Shown here in pieces: positions 30,874 to 40,192 of a DNA stretch of 56,767 bases. The stretch is from Seminavis robusta (lineage: Eukaryota; Bacillariophyta; Bacillariophyceae; Naviculales; Naviculaceae): the NCBI GenBank assembly GCA_903772945.1, contig CAICTM010000609.1:1-56767 (forward strand). Reading direction: 5' to 3'. Position 1 is the first letter of the stretch. Every line of letters begins with the position of its first letter. The notes under the pieces were generated by a model. The model saw only the letters and a list, made by a program, of their open reading frames with translations, did no database searches and was not told the DNA's origin. The translations under genes were made by a program, and so were the position numbers.

Positions 30874-33800
30874 AATGGAGAGGAGCCGGTAGCCCGTAAT
30901 AGTAACAATAATAACAGAACAAATAATGCAGCCAATGACACTATTGTTACCGGTCCCCTCACCAACACCATAGCCGATACCGGCACTGATCAACACTATG
31001 GAAACCTCCATGACAACAACCACCCCGACATACAACTAGATCCAAACCCAGTAGCAGTTAACATGCCAAATTCCACAGTAGAGACCAATTCCCACGTCTC
31101 CTACCTCCACATTCCCACACTTCAGCCCGAAAACAATCAAATTAAACTTTTCCACTCCTTCGACAACAACCTCCTCTCCATCGGGCAACTCTGTGACCAA
31201 GACTGTACCGCCCAATTTCGCAAAGACGACATGACAGTCACCAACTCAAACGGCCAACCCATCCTCACAGGCTATCGCAACAACCACACAAATGGACTCT
31301 GGCATGTAAACCCAACAACACACTCAGCTAACAAAATTAACCAACCTACCGCTGCCCAGCTCGTCCGCTTCGCCCATGCAGCCCTCGGATCCCCTGCACT
31401 CACTACTCTCCTACAAGCCCTCCAACGAAAACACATCCACGGCTTCCCCGGTCTCACAGCCCAAACGCTACAACGCTGGCCACCACACACTGTCGCCACT
31501 GCCAAAGGACATCTCGACCAAAGTCGACAAAATCAACGAACCACCAAACAACTGCCAACCGATCCTTTCCTCACACTCCACGACGACAGCGTCGAGACCA
31601 ACGATTCTCCCTTCGAGACCATCCAACAACCAACACACCAATGCTACGCCGCACTCTGGGACATCCGTGAAGGCAAAACATACAGCGATCAAACCGGCCG
31701 CTTTCCCGTCCCGTCTCACCGCGGCAACCATTACATGTTCCTTCTCTATGACTACGACAGCAACAGTGTCCATGTACGCCCGCTCCAAACACGCAAAGCC
31801 CAAGCAATATTAACAGCATACAAAGACGTCCATGATACACTCGTCCGTTGTGGACACAAGCCCCAACTACACACCCTTGACAACGAATGCTCCACAGCCA
31901 TGAAACAATTCCTACACAGTACCGCTACCTCCTTCCAACTGGTACCACCAGGAATGCATCGACGCAATGCAGCAGAGCGCGCAATTCGAACCTTCAAGAA
32001 CCACTTCATCGCTATGCTAGCAACCACTGATCCCGACTTTCCACTCAACCTTTGGGACGAACTCCTCCCACAAGCAGAACTCACACTCAATATCCTCCGA
32101 CCTTGCCGCCGCAATCCAAAGCTCTCTGCCTACGAAACCATCTATGGCCGCTACGATTTCAATGCAACACCCATAGCCCCTCCAGGCATACGTGTCCTCA
32201 GCCACGAGAAACCCGACAAACGCCAGTCATGGGCTCCCAAGGGCAAAGATGCTTGGTATGTTGGCCCTGCACTCAATCACTACCGATGCTACCGCGTCTA
32301 CATCTGGGAAACCCAACAGATACGCCACACCGATACCCTTGAATGGTTCCCACCGCCCCACCTTTCAATACCACAACCATCACACGAAGAACAACTCATT
32401 GCAGCCCTCAACGACCTCAACACAATTCTCACTGCGGCCCCAACACACCCCACGCAACCACCACCACTCCTCCACAAGAACAATCTGCCATCCTTACTTT
32501 CCTACCTCGCACCAACTACGACCGAAGAACCGAGGGTGGCATCACCAAAGCACATAGCGGTCCACACCGCCAGACACACAAACCACGAACCCACACAGCA
32601 TCAGCTCGATTCTTCTGCCACAACGTGGATCCTAGAAAACCTCCACGCCAACCTACATCAAGCCAACAAAGCATTCAACCCAGACACAGGACAACTTGCC
32701 GAATACAGAGAACTCGCCAAAAGCAGCGATGGCCACCTCTGGCGCCAAGGCAACTGCAAAGAGTTTGGGCGCCTGCTTGATGGCTGGAAAGACGTGAAAG
32801 GCACCAACACCATGAAATTCATACCACGACGAGACATCCCCGACGGACGCAAACCAACCTACATGCGCATCGTTGTGGCATATAGACCACAGAAGGCCGA
32901 TCCATACCGAGTTCGACACACTGTCGGTGGCGACCGAATTGACTACCCTTTCGACACCACCACCAAAACAGCCCAGCTCACCACTACCAAACTTCTTCTT
33001 AACAGCGTCCTTAGCACACCCAAGGCAAAATTCATGACAATGGACATCAAAGACTACTACTTAGCCAACAAACTACCGCGAACTGAATACATGCAGATCC
33101 ACACTTCAGTCATACCCGATGAAATAATCCAACAATACAAACTCCACGAGCTCAACCTCATTGACGACCGAGGCTTTGTCTACGTCGCCATTGACGGCGG
33201 CATGTATGGCCTCCCCCAAGCAGGACGCGTTGCCAATGACAGGCTCGTACCATACTTAGCCACCCATGGATACCACCAATCGAAACGCATCCCAGCACTC
33301 TTCAAACATGACACCAGACCAGTTGCTTTCGTTCTCATCGTCGATGATTTCGGAGTCAAATACGTAGGCGACGAACATGCCAAACACCTAGAATGGGTAC
33401 TCAAACAGCAATACACCATTACCACTGACTGGTCAGGCGCCTTATACAGCGGCATCCATCTCAAATGGGACTACACCAACAGAACTTGTGACATCTCCAT
33501 GCCTGGCTACATTGACAAAGCTCTCAAACGCTTCGAGCACCCAACACCAAAGCATCCTGAACACTCTCCACACGCAACACAACAACTCCGCTATGGCCTA
33601 CAAATGACCGACAATCCCGACCAATCTCCCCTGCTCCCAAAGAAAGACAAACAACGCATCCAACAGATACTCGGCGTCCTCCTTTTCTATGCCAGAGCAG
33701 TCGACAACACTATGCTCCCTGCACTAGGTACCATAGCCACGCAACAAACCAGCCCAACCGAAGCCACCAGAGACGCATGCACCAAACTCCTAAACTACGC

Positions 33801-34572
33801 AGCAACACATCCAAATGCAACCATACGATACACCGGCAGCGACATGGTCCTTCGTATCGATAGCGACGCCTCCTACCTCAGTGAACCTAAGAGTCGGTCA
33901 CGAGCCGCCGGCTACTTCTACTGCAGCAACAACAACATGCCACCACAACAACCACAACACAATGGACCTATCCTAGTCATTTGCCCAATCATGCGAGTTG
34001 TGGTTGCCTCTGCAGCAGAAGCCGAAACAGGTGCAGCATTCGAATGTGGCCAAGAAGGTTGTCCACTCAGAACCACACTCGACTTCCTTGGACACCCACA
34101 ACCACCGACACCAATACGCATCGACAACAAAGTTGCAGAAGGCATCATCAATGACACAGTCAAGCAAAAGCGCTCCAAAGCCATCGACATGCGATTCTAC
34201 TGGATTCAAGACAGAGTCAACCAAAACCAGTTCCATGTCTATTGGCAACCAGGAACACTCAACCTAGCTGACTATCCATCCAAACACCACCCACCCAAAC
34301 ACCATCAAAAAATGAGACCTACGTATCTCTATGAGCCTACAGCAACCATAACAACAACCTATCCTAACCAAGCCAACACCAAAAACTCCACAGCCTTGTC
34401 GTGCGAGGGTGTATTGAAGTCACAGGTCAACTGTGACTCAGATCTCCACACCAAGACTGTTAGATGGTCCCCTGGCTTGCAGGACCCACAATTAGATGTA
34501 GATCCAGCAGAGCCTCCAACAGCTATAACAGCTATTGGGGGACATTCCCTGCTCAGCCAATGGCTCCCATAA
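30874..34572 (+). CDS. pol: Copia protease-integrase-reverse transcriptase-RNase H (Pol)
   Basis: The frame after the gag TGA is open from 30874; the first ATG is at 31063 (1169 aa), but the protease active site, IADTGTD, lies upstream of it at about 30972, so expression by readthrough is likely. Order: protease; integrase with an N-terminal His region (FAHAALGSP), core Asp in YSDQTGRFPV and LDNEC, and Glu in NAAERAIRTFK; reverse transcriptase with FMTMDIKDYYL and FVLIVDDFG (the catalytic Asp pair); RNase H with LRIDSDASYL and SAAEAETGA; then the tail LADYPSKHHPPKHH. The stop lies inside the 3' LTR, so the last about 53 codons are LTR-encoded. No internal disruption seen. Confidence 0.92.
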   Translation, partial: NGEEPVARNSNNNNRTNNAANDTIVTGPLTNTIADTGTDQHYGNLHDNNHPDIQLDPNPVAVNMPNSTVETNSHVSYLHIPTLQPENNQIKLFHSFDNNLLSIGQLCDQDCTAQFRKDDMTVTNSNGQPILTGYRNNHTNGLWHVNPTTHSANKINQPTAAQLVRFAHAALGSPALTTLLQALQRKHIHGFPGLTAQTLQRWPPHTVATAKGHLDQSRQNQRTTKQLPTDPFLTLHDDSVETNDSPFETIQQPTHQCYAALWDIREGKTYSDQTGRFPVPSHRGNHYMFLLYDYDSNSVHVRPLQTRKAQAILTAYKDVHDTLVRCGHKPQLHTLDNECSTAMKQFLHSTATSFQLVPPGMHRRNAAERAIRTFKNHFIAMLATTDPDFPLNLWDELLPQAELTLNILRPCRRNPKLSAYETIYGRYDFNATPIAPPGIRVLSHEKPDKRQSWAPKGKDAWYVGPALNHYRCYRVYIWETQQIRHTDTLEWFPPPHLSIPQPSHEEQLIAALNDLNTILTAAPTHPTQPPPLLHKNNLPSLLSYLAPTTTEEPRVASPKHIAVHTARHTNHEPTQHQLDSSATTWILENLHANLHQANKAFNPDTGQLAEYRELAKSSDGHLWRQGNCKEFGRLLDGWKDVKGTNTMKFIPRRDIPDGRKPTYMRIVVAYRPQKADPYRVRHTVGGDRIDYPFDTTTKTAQLTTTKLLLNSVLSTPKAKFMTMDIKDYYLANKLPRTEYMQIHTSVIPDEIIQQYKLHELNLIDDRGFVYVAIDGGMYGLPQAGRVANDRLVPYLATHGYHQSKRIPALFKHDTRPVAFVLIVDDFGVKYVGDEHAKHLEWVLKQQYTITTDWSGALYSGIHLKWDYTNRTCDISMPGYIDKALKRFEHPTPKHPEHSPHATQQLRYGLQMTDNPDQSPLLPKKDKQRIQQILGVLLFYARAVDNTMLPALGTIATQQTSPTEATRDACTKLLNYAATHPNATIRYTGSDMVLRIDSDASYLSEPKSRSRAAGYFYCSNNNMPPQQPQHNGPILVICPIMRVVVASAAEAETGAAFECGQEGCPLRTTLDFLGHPQPPTPIRIDNKVAEGIINDTVKQKRSKAIDMRFYWIQDRVNQNQFHVYWQPGTLNLADYPSKHHPPKHHQKMRPTYLYEPTATITTTYPNQANTKNSTALSCEGVLKSQVNCDSDLHTKTVRWSPGLQDPQLDVDPAEPPTAITAIGGHSLLSQWLP

Positions 34573-34616
34573 TTGTTTCTAACCTTCAGTTATCAACAGA
34601 GCCATTGACTTCAATA
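34412..34616 (+). repeat. Copia 3' LTR
   Basis: 205 bp, identical to the 5' LTR. It is preceded by GTGCGAGGGTG, a weak polypurine tract, and contains the end of the pol frame. It is followed directly by the CCAGG duplication. Confidence 0.93.
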
Positions 34617-34633
34617 CCAGGCACTCCTTGGTC
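34617..34633 (-). pseudogene. Displaced codons of the cyclase-PDE first exon (middle piece)
   Basis: Seventeen bases between the copia and hAT-like insertions. On the minus strand, after removing both elements and one copy of each duplication, they continue the frame between 35622 and 29425, encoding about DQGVPG. The piece is flanked by the CCAGG duplication on one side and the GCGAAAAG duplication on the other. Confidence 0.7.
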
Positions 34634-34641
34634 GCGAAAAG

Positions 34642-35621
34642 GGATTTTCTATAGTTGGGGTGAGTCCATCCGGCCAGTCAATTGACTTCAAAGTACTCAG
34701 ATCTGTATATAGAATAACATACTTAGCCTAATTACCTAAACCATGGTTCGAGAAATCCTGGAACTAAAAAAACCACGGAAGTCGCTCCAATAAGAAAGGG
34801 GAAGTCTAACTCGTTAAGTAACAAAGAAGTTGGACTTCATTCTCGAATCGAATCACACATTGAAGTTCGATTGTTTAAATCCACGAACAAGAAAGGGGAA
34901 GCATCTTTCTTTAAGCAACTATGAAGTGTGAGCGAACTTCGCTTCATGATACCGGTATCTATTAATACACACAACGCACAGTGAAGTCGTATCCTTAAGA
35001 CACAGTTTTGAGGTCCGGGCATTGAGGTACTATCGCGGAAGTACTATTAAATGCAATTTGAGGAAGTACCCCGTTTTCCAAGTCTACTGACACATTTACA
35101 GGACGGCGGAAACATACTATGCATGCTTGCCCCGAAGTTGGACGGCCGAAACTACGACTGTACTCTAAACGGATACAGTTCTGGACTTCTAGTAATGTTA
35201 TGGAAGTCCTGGTATGGTTGCACAAGGCAGTGCCGTATGGATGATGGAAGTCCTCGCTGCTGCCGGTGTCATGGCTACTAGTACTGGTACTGTGATGGAA
35301 GTCCTGGTAAAGCAGTGCGGTATCGATGGTGGAAGTCCTGACGCACTGGTATATGAGTAAGTGTGAATGCATTGAAGGTGAAGTGAAGTCTACATTTAAA
35401 TGCGAGTGAAGTCTACATTTATTGGAGTTAGTCACGGTTGGCCATTTCAGTTCGAGGACTTCTGGGACCACACTAGCTAGCTAGTCGTTGCATGTGGCTT
35501 CTATATGTGTTTGGTTAGATAGCAGGTCAGTTTGTTACCGTTTTCGACTTCGGAGCATGCCAGGCCATTCTAGTATTTTGGCTCGAAGTCCACATCGACT
35601 CACCCCAACTATAGAAAATCC
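34642..35621 (-). mobile_element. hAT-like non-autonomous transposon (about 980 bp)
   Basis: Perfectly matched terminal inverted repeats start GGATTTTCTATAGTTGGGG at both ends. An exact 8-bp target duplication, GCGAAAAG, lies at 34634-34641 and 35622-35629; 8 bp is the hAT length. The interior is rich in GAAGT and TGGAAGTCCTGG repeats and has no transposase. It must be mobilised by an enzyme encoded elsewhere. Strand is arbitrary. Confidence 0.8.
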
Positions 35622-35639
35622 GCGAAAAGAGACTGTCAT
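35622..35639 (-). pseudogene. Displaced original start codon and first six codons of the cyclase-PDE gene
   Basis: On the minus strand these 18 bases read ATG ACA GTC TCT TTT CGC in a good context (CGACCATG). Joined to 34633-34617 and then 29425-29392, they give 23 codons without a stop that enter the cyclase frame at the ATG at 29391. This is the best candidate for the native start. It is now about 6.2 kb from the rest of the gene. Confidence 0.7.
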
Positions 35640-36006
35640 GGTCGAGATTTGGCGTAAAAAAAACGATTGATTGATGTTTGATGGGTAGCTCTGATTTCAG
35701 GTTGAGGGAAACTATAAAATGAAGCGACCAAGAGCAGCGATGTTTGTATACTTTTCCACAAGGTTGGTCTGCGAGAAGCTACCAGACCGGTACCTGGAAG
35801 GCCTGGTCACACGACTGCCAGTCCCGATCCCGCTTTTTAGCCGGTATTGAAAAAGTCGCGTGGGAAAGTCGTGTCGGATCGCTAAAAGTCGTTCCCGAAA
35901 AGTCGCATGCGATTCGCACGCGACTTTCATACGACTTTGGGCTTTCATTTTTCCGACGCGACTTTTGTTGTTGTCGGGGTAGAAGAGGCAACAAGCAACC
36001 TTGACA

Positions 36007-36930
36007 ATGGCCAACGCAGTGGCTCTATTCACTATACCACCATCCTACATCCTTCGTGAGGGCCTCAAGTGGGCGTTTGTTGATGAGGCCACACAGAAGA
36101 ACCGTGGCATGGAAATGAATATCCGACAATTTAAATCACATTTTGGTCGCCATCCACTGCACCTTGCCCGTGTCTTTCGAGATGCACAACTATTTGGGCT
36201 ATTGGATGTGGAGGAAGCAAAGAAAAGAGAGTCCTTTGTTGGTTTTATGGTGGCCAACCACTTTCTCAAGTGCTATGAGCCGGAGGACAGAAGAGCTCCA
36301 CGCTTTGGTTTTCTGTGTCCCAAGAAACTGAGAAGCACAACATGGCAGTGGGTAGACATTCTGGTTGAAGTCAAGCAGAAGAAGATCAAATGCCCACAAG
36401 TTTGGCCAGTCAAGTTGGGAGCTACAGTTGATGGAACACAGATGCGGACTAATGAGCCACGAGATCCAGACATGAGGCGAAATCCGAAGAACTATGCATA
36501 CAAGCACAATTTTGCCGGTCTCAACTATCAAGTTGTTGTTTCCATGTGGACTAATGATATATGGTATGCTTCCGCTGGAGACCTTGGCAGTGTACATGAC
36601 ATGAAATGCATTCGCAAAGAGTTTATTGATATGGTTCCCGAGGGATGCCGCGTCATCGCAGACAGTGCCTACACCGGCAAAACGGAGAAGGAGAAGCGAA
36701 TATTTTCCGTGGGAAACTGTCTTGATTGTGCTGAAGTGAGACAGATCAAAGCAAAGGCAAAGGCTCGACAAGAGCACATCAATAAGCGTGCCAAGGATTA
36801 TGAATGCCTTACCAAAAGGTTTGTTCATGGGAAGGAGAAACATTCCAAGTGTTTCTCTGCTGTCATGGGCTTGGTCCAATATGCCATCGAGGACTCTTCT
36901 GCGGTGGGGGAGAACCTTAATAGTTTGTAG
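36007..36930 (+). CDS. Harbinger-type transposase (DDE_Tnp_4-like)
   Basis: 307 aa from the ATG at 36007. It cuts and joins the element's ends. An N-terminal region (about 1-110) is followed by the catalytic core: the first Asp in ATVDGTQMR, the second in VIADSAYTGK, and a likely Glu in RQEHINKRAKDYECLTKRF, as in HARBI1-like enzymes. There is no stop or frameshift, so it may be active. It is the first gene inside the left inverted repeat, about 210 bp from the element end. Its own N-terminus lacks an evident helix-turn-helix, so DNA recognition may rely on a partner such as one of the two accompanying genes. Confidence 0.82.
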   Translation: MANAVALFTIPPSYILREGLKWAFVDEATQKNRGMEMNIRQFKSHFGRHPLHLARVFRDAQLFGLLDVEEAKKRESFVGFMVANHFLKCYEPEDRRAPRFGFLCPKKLRSTTWQWVDILVEVKQKKIKCPQVWPVKLGATVDGTQMRTNEPRDPDMRRNPKNYAYKHNFAGLNYQVVVSMWTNDIWYASAGDLGSVHDMKCIRKEFIDMVPEGCRVIADSAYTGKTEKEKRIFSVGNCLDCAEVRQIKAKAKARQEHINKRAKDYECLTKRFVHGKEKHSKCFSAVMGLVQYAIEDSSAVGENLNSL

Positions 36931-37013
36931 ATCTAAATCTATAGTTGTTGTTGATGTCTTTGATTTACTTAATACTACTATGATTTTACTTTATCCGTGC
37001 TTTTCAGACAGAT

Positions 37014-38843
37014 CTAGAGGTCGTCGTCGTCGTCAAAGTTAGGGCCTTCAACATCCTCCTTTCCTCTCTTCTTTGTGCCGTTCTCGACTTCCATCGTGTT
37101 CTCCTCGCCTTCTTTGAGGAGGAGTCGATCCAATTCATGTTGAAAGTCACGGACAAACGAATTGACATCGGCCATCTTGTCTTCGACCCAAGTCACATCT
37201 TCTCCGCGCTGTCGCTTCTGGTCATGGAGACGAGCCAAGACCTCTTTGGCTTTCTTTGTACGAGCAGCAGTCTTTGCCTTTTCCATTGCATTGTTGAGGT
37301 ATTCGTCGCTGCTCACGTCCTTGTTCTTGTCATTGTCTTTGTCATCGTCACTCTTAACTGACTCCTGGTCATAGTCGTAGTAGGGTCCTTCGTCCTCGTC
37401 GTCATTATCGGATTTGGGCAAAGCAGGGAGAACCAGATCCGTGGAGCCACCGTTAGTAGCATCCTCGCCACCAGATGAATCGTCCTTAGAACCATCAACA
37501 CTATCCGTATCCATGCTATCACCACTACTAGTACTATCACCAGTGTTGACTATGAGGAAGACAATCAAAGAGCACAAAACATTTCTTTAGATTCTTAGAA
37601 CGACTTCAGCACAACCAAGCAAGCAGTTACGCACTATTTTCCAGGAGGTGAACCAAAAGATCGTAGTCTTCACTACCAGTGCCAGCTTGGTTGCTCACTT
37701 CGTCCTCCGAGCTTTCAATGTAGGCACGCCAAATGACCATTGCTTCGGTGACCTTAAAGGTTGTCTTTCCAACATTGGCTTCGTACGAGTACGGGAGAGG
37801 AACCATCTTCAGCGCTCCGTCTTGGCATCCGTCATTGAAATATTGATTCGAGAGCTTGATGCCAAGGTCTTTGACACTAAGAATGGTCGTCTTGGTGTTT
37901 GCCTTCTTCTTTTGCATTTTGGTAACCAATGCGGTGAGCGTGGTGCCAAGCTTGGATGCCGAAAATCGCTTCTTGTTCTTCTCAAGCAACCCCAACCACT
38001 CCTTAGAGCTGCCCAAGTAAGTGCTACTCTTTGCAGGGCCGACAATCTCAATCGAATCAGTGCTCACAGTTGCCTTCAAGAGCTTGGTGTCTGCTGGTTT
38101 GCTATTGGGACGGGCTACCACAATGGAGCTGGCATGGCAAGTGCTACCATCCTTCTTTGTGATGAGCTCGTCCGTGCAGAGAGTAACAAGATACTCTCCA
38201 TGCATCTCCTCATTGGAAAGATCAACATCATAAAACTCTTCATGATCTGAACAAACAATGAACAGCCAGCCAGTGAGGTCTATCAAAGCAAACAAGCAAT
38301 GTTCAAAAGTACAACCAAAGAGGACCGCTTACCTTTGGTGCCATTGTTTCCGGCGCCCTTGAGAATGCGCACAGGACTGCCAAGAACGGATGTCATTGTT
38401 GGCTTTTCGGTTTTGGTTCTTGATGCAGTCGACTTTGCTTTGGCTGCCTTGCTGTTAGCTTTCTTCTTCTTCGGGTGTGAGCTGACGGAAGAAACAGGGT
38501 CTGGTAGCACTGCGGCGGAATCTTCGTCGACCTGAGAACAAAGAAGAGCAACAGCTTTAGCATATTCAGCCATGATATCGCCTCGAGTTTTCATTTCAAA
38601 CCGTTTGTCACGCTTCCAACGATCAGCCATCCACTTGACTCTTGATCGAAGCAAGGAACCAGGAGCACCAAGCTCATCATAGTTATCATCACACAGCTGC
38701 TTGACGAGTCGTTTCTCATAGCTGACAGCTCTTGGACCACCATGTCGATCAAGTGCCATCAATAAGAAGTGTTTGGTGTGTATATCAAGACCTTTTGTTG
38801 GCAACCCAACATCACATTCATAGTCAACATCATCTGGATCCAT
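37014..38843 (-). CDS. Harbinger passenger gene: acidic protein of unknown function with possible DNA-binding N-terminus
   Basis: Three exons, 38843-38333, 38246-37631 and 37533-37014, join in frame to 548 aa; the introns are 86 and 97 nt with GT-AG ends. The N-terminal about 90 residues (HTKHFLLMALDRHGGPRAV, LLRSRVKWMADRWKRDK) look helical and basic, like Myb/trihelix partner proteins of Harbinger elements. A Lys-rich segment follows (PKKKKANSKAAKAKS), then a mixed middle region and a very acidic C-terminus (GPYYDYDQESVKSDDDKDND, ending FDDDDDL). Upstream at 38873-39068 there is another open stretch with a donor-like GAG|GTGAGT, but no splice keeps the frame, so the first ATG at 38843 is used; a missing 5' exon is possible. 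Family not recognised. Confidence 0.6.
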
Positions 38844-39265
38844 TGGATCATTCAATCAAAGACTCACCTCGGCGTAGAAGGGATTATCAGACGTCTGGAA
38901 TTCACTTGTGAGGTAGTCAACTCCACTGAGGGGGTCTGATCGCAAGGTTCGAAGAGTCGGCATTGTGAGCAACAAGCTTGAGCAAGAACAAGCGGAAAGT
39001 GAGTGAGAGTGAGATCTGTCAGCCACGACGTCCTTCGAATTTGAACCGTCACGGCTGTTTATCCCCAAAATCTCGTTTCAAAATACTAACAAACTGCTAG
39101 CATGCTGTCGGCTCTTAGCAATCTGTTTGTTGTTGCCGTCAACAGCTATGCCAGCCATCCTCGTCTTTGGCGGCTTGTTGATATGTCAGCTATCGTCTTC
39201 CGATTCGCTCCGTTGTCTTTGGTTGGTTGTTGACTCGACTCGACGCACTTGTTTGAATCACGACA

Positions 39266-39916
39266 ATGGACAAAACAAAAGCACCCGCCAAGGGAAAAGA
39301 TGCCAAGAGGCCACCTGCAAGTCTCAATGGAGCTAGATGGGAAACCAGTGATGCCAAAAAGCTGATGGCTCAGGACATGTTTGATGGCTTGGTACCAGTG
39401 ACAAAAATCAACAACATCGAAAGGCTCTTTGATGAAATGTATGCCCACCAACCTGAGTTTGCCAATTTTCCCTTTGATCTTGAGCGCTTTAGAACCCGCA
39501 TCAAGACACTCCAACGCACAGTCAAGCTTATGAAATGGGCTGCTGTGTATGACAAGCAGTGCTTGGAGGAAGCAAGAGCTCATTATGGCACACCAACACA
39601 CTACCCAAATGGCAAACCAATTTGGAGAGGATCGGTGGCTGCCAAGAAACTTGATGAGCAAATGGCTGCTGGCTTGCACTTGACAAAGACTCCAAAGGAG
39701 ATGTTCGATGAAACTCCTGAATACACTGACTTTGGACGCCTGAGGCTTGCAAAAAGGATCGATCAATTGGTTGAGAAAGCCAAACCATATGGAACCAATC
39801 CACAACAAGCAGCAATCAAAAAGGCCGAGGCCAAAAAAGCCAGGAAAGATCTTTCTGAAACCAAGAACAGGCCAGAGATCAGCCGCATGGGCAATCAGAA
39901 CCCATACAGCAACTGA
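39266..39916 (+). CDS. Harbinger passenger gene: basic 216-aa protein of unknown function
   Basis: Single exon. Lys/Arg-rich, mostly helical by composition, with FANFPFDLERFRTRIKTLQRT and WRGSVAAKKLDEQMAAGLH. The pattern (a long helix with regularly spaced Arg/Lys followed by Trp and aromatic residues) suggests nucleic-acid binding, but no named domain is recognised. It lies between the minus-strand gene and the right terminal repeat and is divergent from it, with about 420 bp between the two starts. I infer that it serves the element, because both gene and terminus are intact. Confidence 0.6.
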   Translation: MDKTKAPAKGKDAKRPPASLNGARWETSDAKKLMAQDMFDGLVPVTKINNIERLFDEMYAHQPEFANFPFDLERFRTRIKTLQRTVKLMKWAAVYDKQCLEEARAHYGTPTHYPNGKPIWRGSVAAKKLDEQMAAGLHLTKTPKEMFDETPEYTDFGRLRLAKRIDQLVEKAKPYGTNPQQAAIKKAEAKKARKDLSETKNRPEISRMGNQNPYSN

Positions 39917-40192
39917 ATAGTAGTAGCATAGTAAGTCTAATAGATCAGAAGTGGTAGAAGAAAAGGACCGGCGAAGCGCCATTGTGCTCTATTATCTTTC
40001 AACACCACCAAAGTCGTGTGGAAAGTCGCGCACGTCTTCCAAAGTCGCACGCGACTTTCGTGCGACTCGCATACGACTTTCCACACGACTTTGCATGCGA
40101 CTTTTCACGCGACTTTTGGGAACCTGTGCGACTTTAGTTCAGTTTTTGGCGATTTGGCGATCCCAAGCACGTATGACCATGCCTTCCTGTAC

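Larger units (their letters stand above)
29431..34616 (+). mobile_element. Young, intact-looking Ty1/copia (CoDi-like) retrotransposon
   Basis: 5186 bp with two identical 205-bp LTRs (29431-29635 and 34412-34616) and a 5-bp target duplication, CCAGG, at 29426-29430 and 34617-34621. With that duplication the LTR termini are TATTGAAGTCA and TGACTTCAATA, not TG...CA. gag and pol are uninterrupted apart from one in-frame TGA between them. The integrase-before-RT order marks it as copia. Identical LTRs mean a very recent insertion. It lies within the former first exon of the cyclase-PDE gene, in the opposite orientation. Confidence 0.93.
35794..40189 (+). mobile_element. PIF/Harbinger-type DNA transposon with three genes
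   Basis: 4396 bp. The termini are CTGGAAGGCCTGGTCACAC at the left and the inverse of CAGGAAGGCATGGTCATACG at the right, flanked by the trinucleotide TAC on both sides (35791-35793 and 40190-40192). Subterminal regions at 35850-35960 and 40010-40140 are packed with AAGTCGCNNGCGACTT-like palindromes, likely transposase binding sites. It carries a DDE transposase (plus), a three-exon gene (minus) and a single-exon gene (plus). The usual Harbinger has two proteins. Confidence 0.8.

Noticed and set aside
30070..31035. 321-codon minus-strand ORF opposite copia gag
   Set aside because: It is the shadow of the strongly biased gag coding strand; no domain, and its composition is unlike a protein.
36199..36879. 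226-codon minus-strand ORF
   Set aside because: It is antisense to the Harbinger transposase, whose catalytic motifs are clear on the plus strand.
38873..39068. Upstream first exon for the acidic Harbinger passenger gene
   Set aside because: It ends in a good donor, but none of the nearby acceptors joins it in frame to the next exon, so I left it out of the model.
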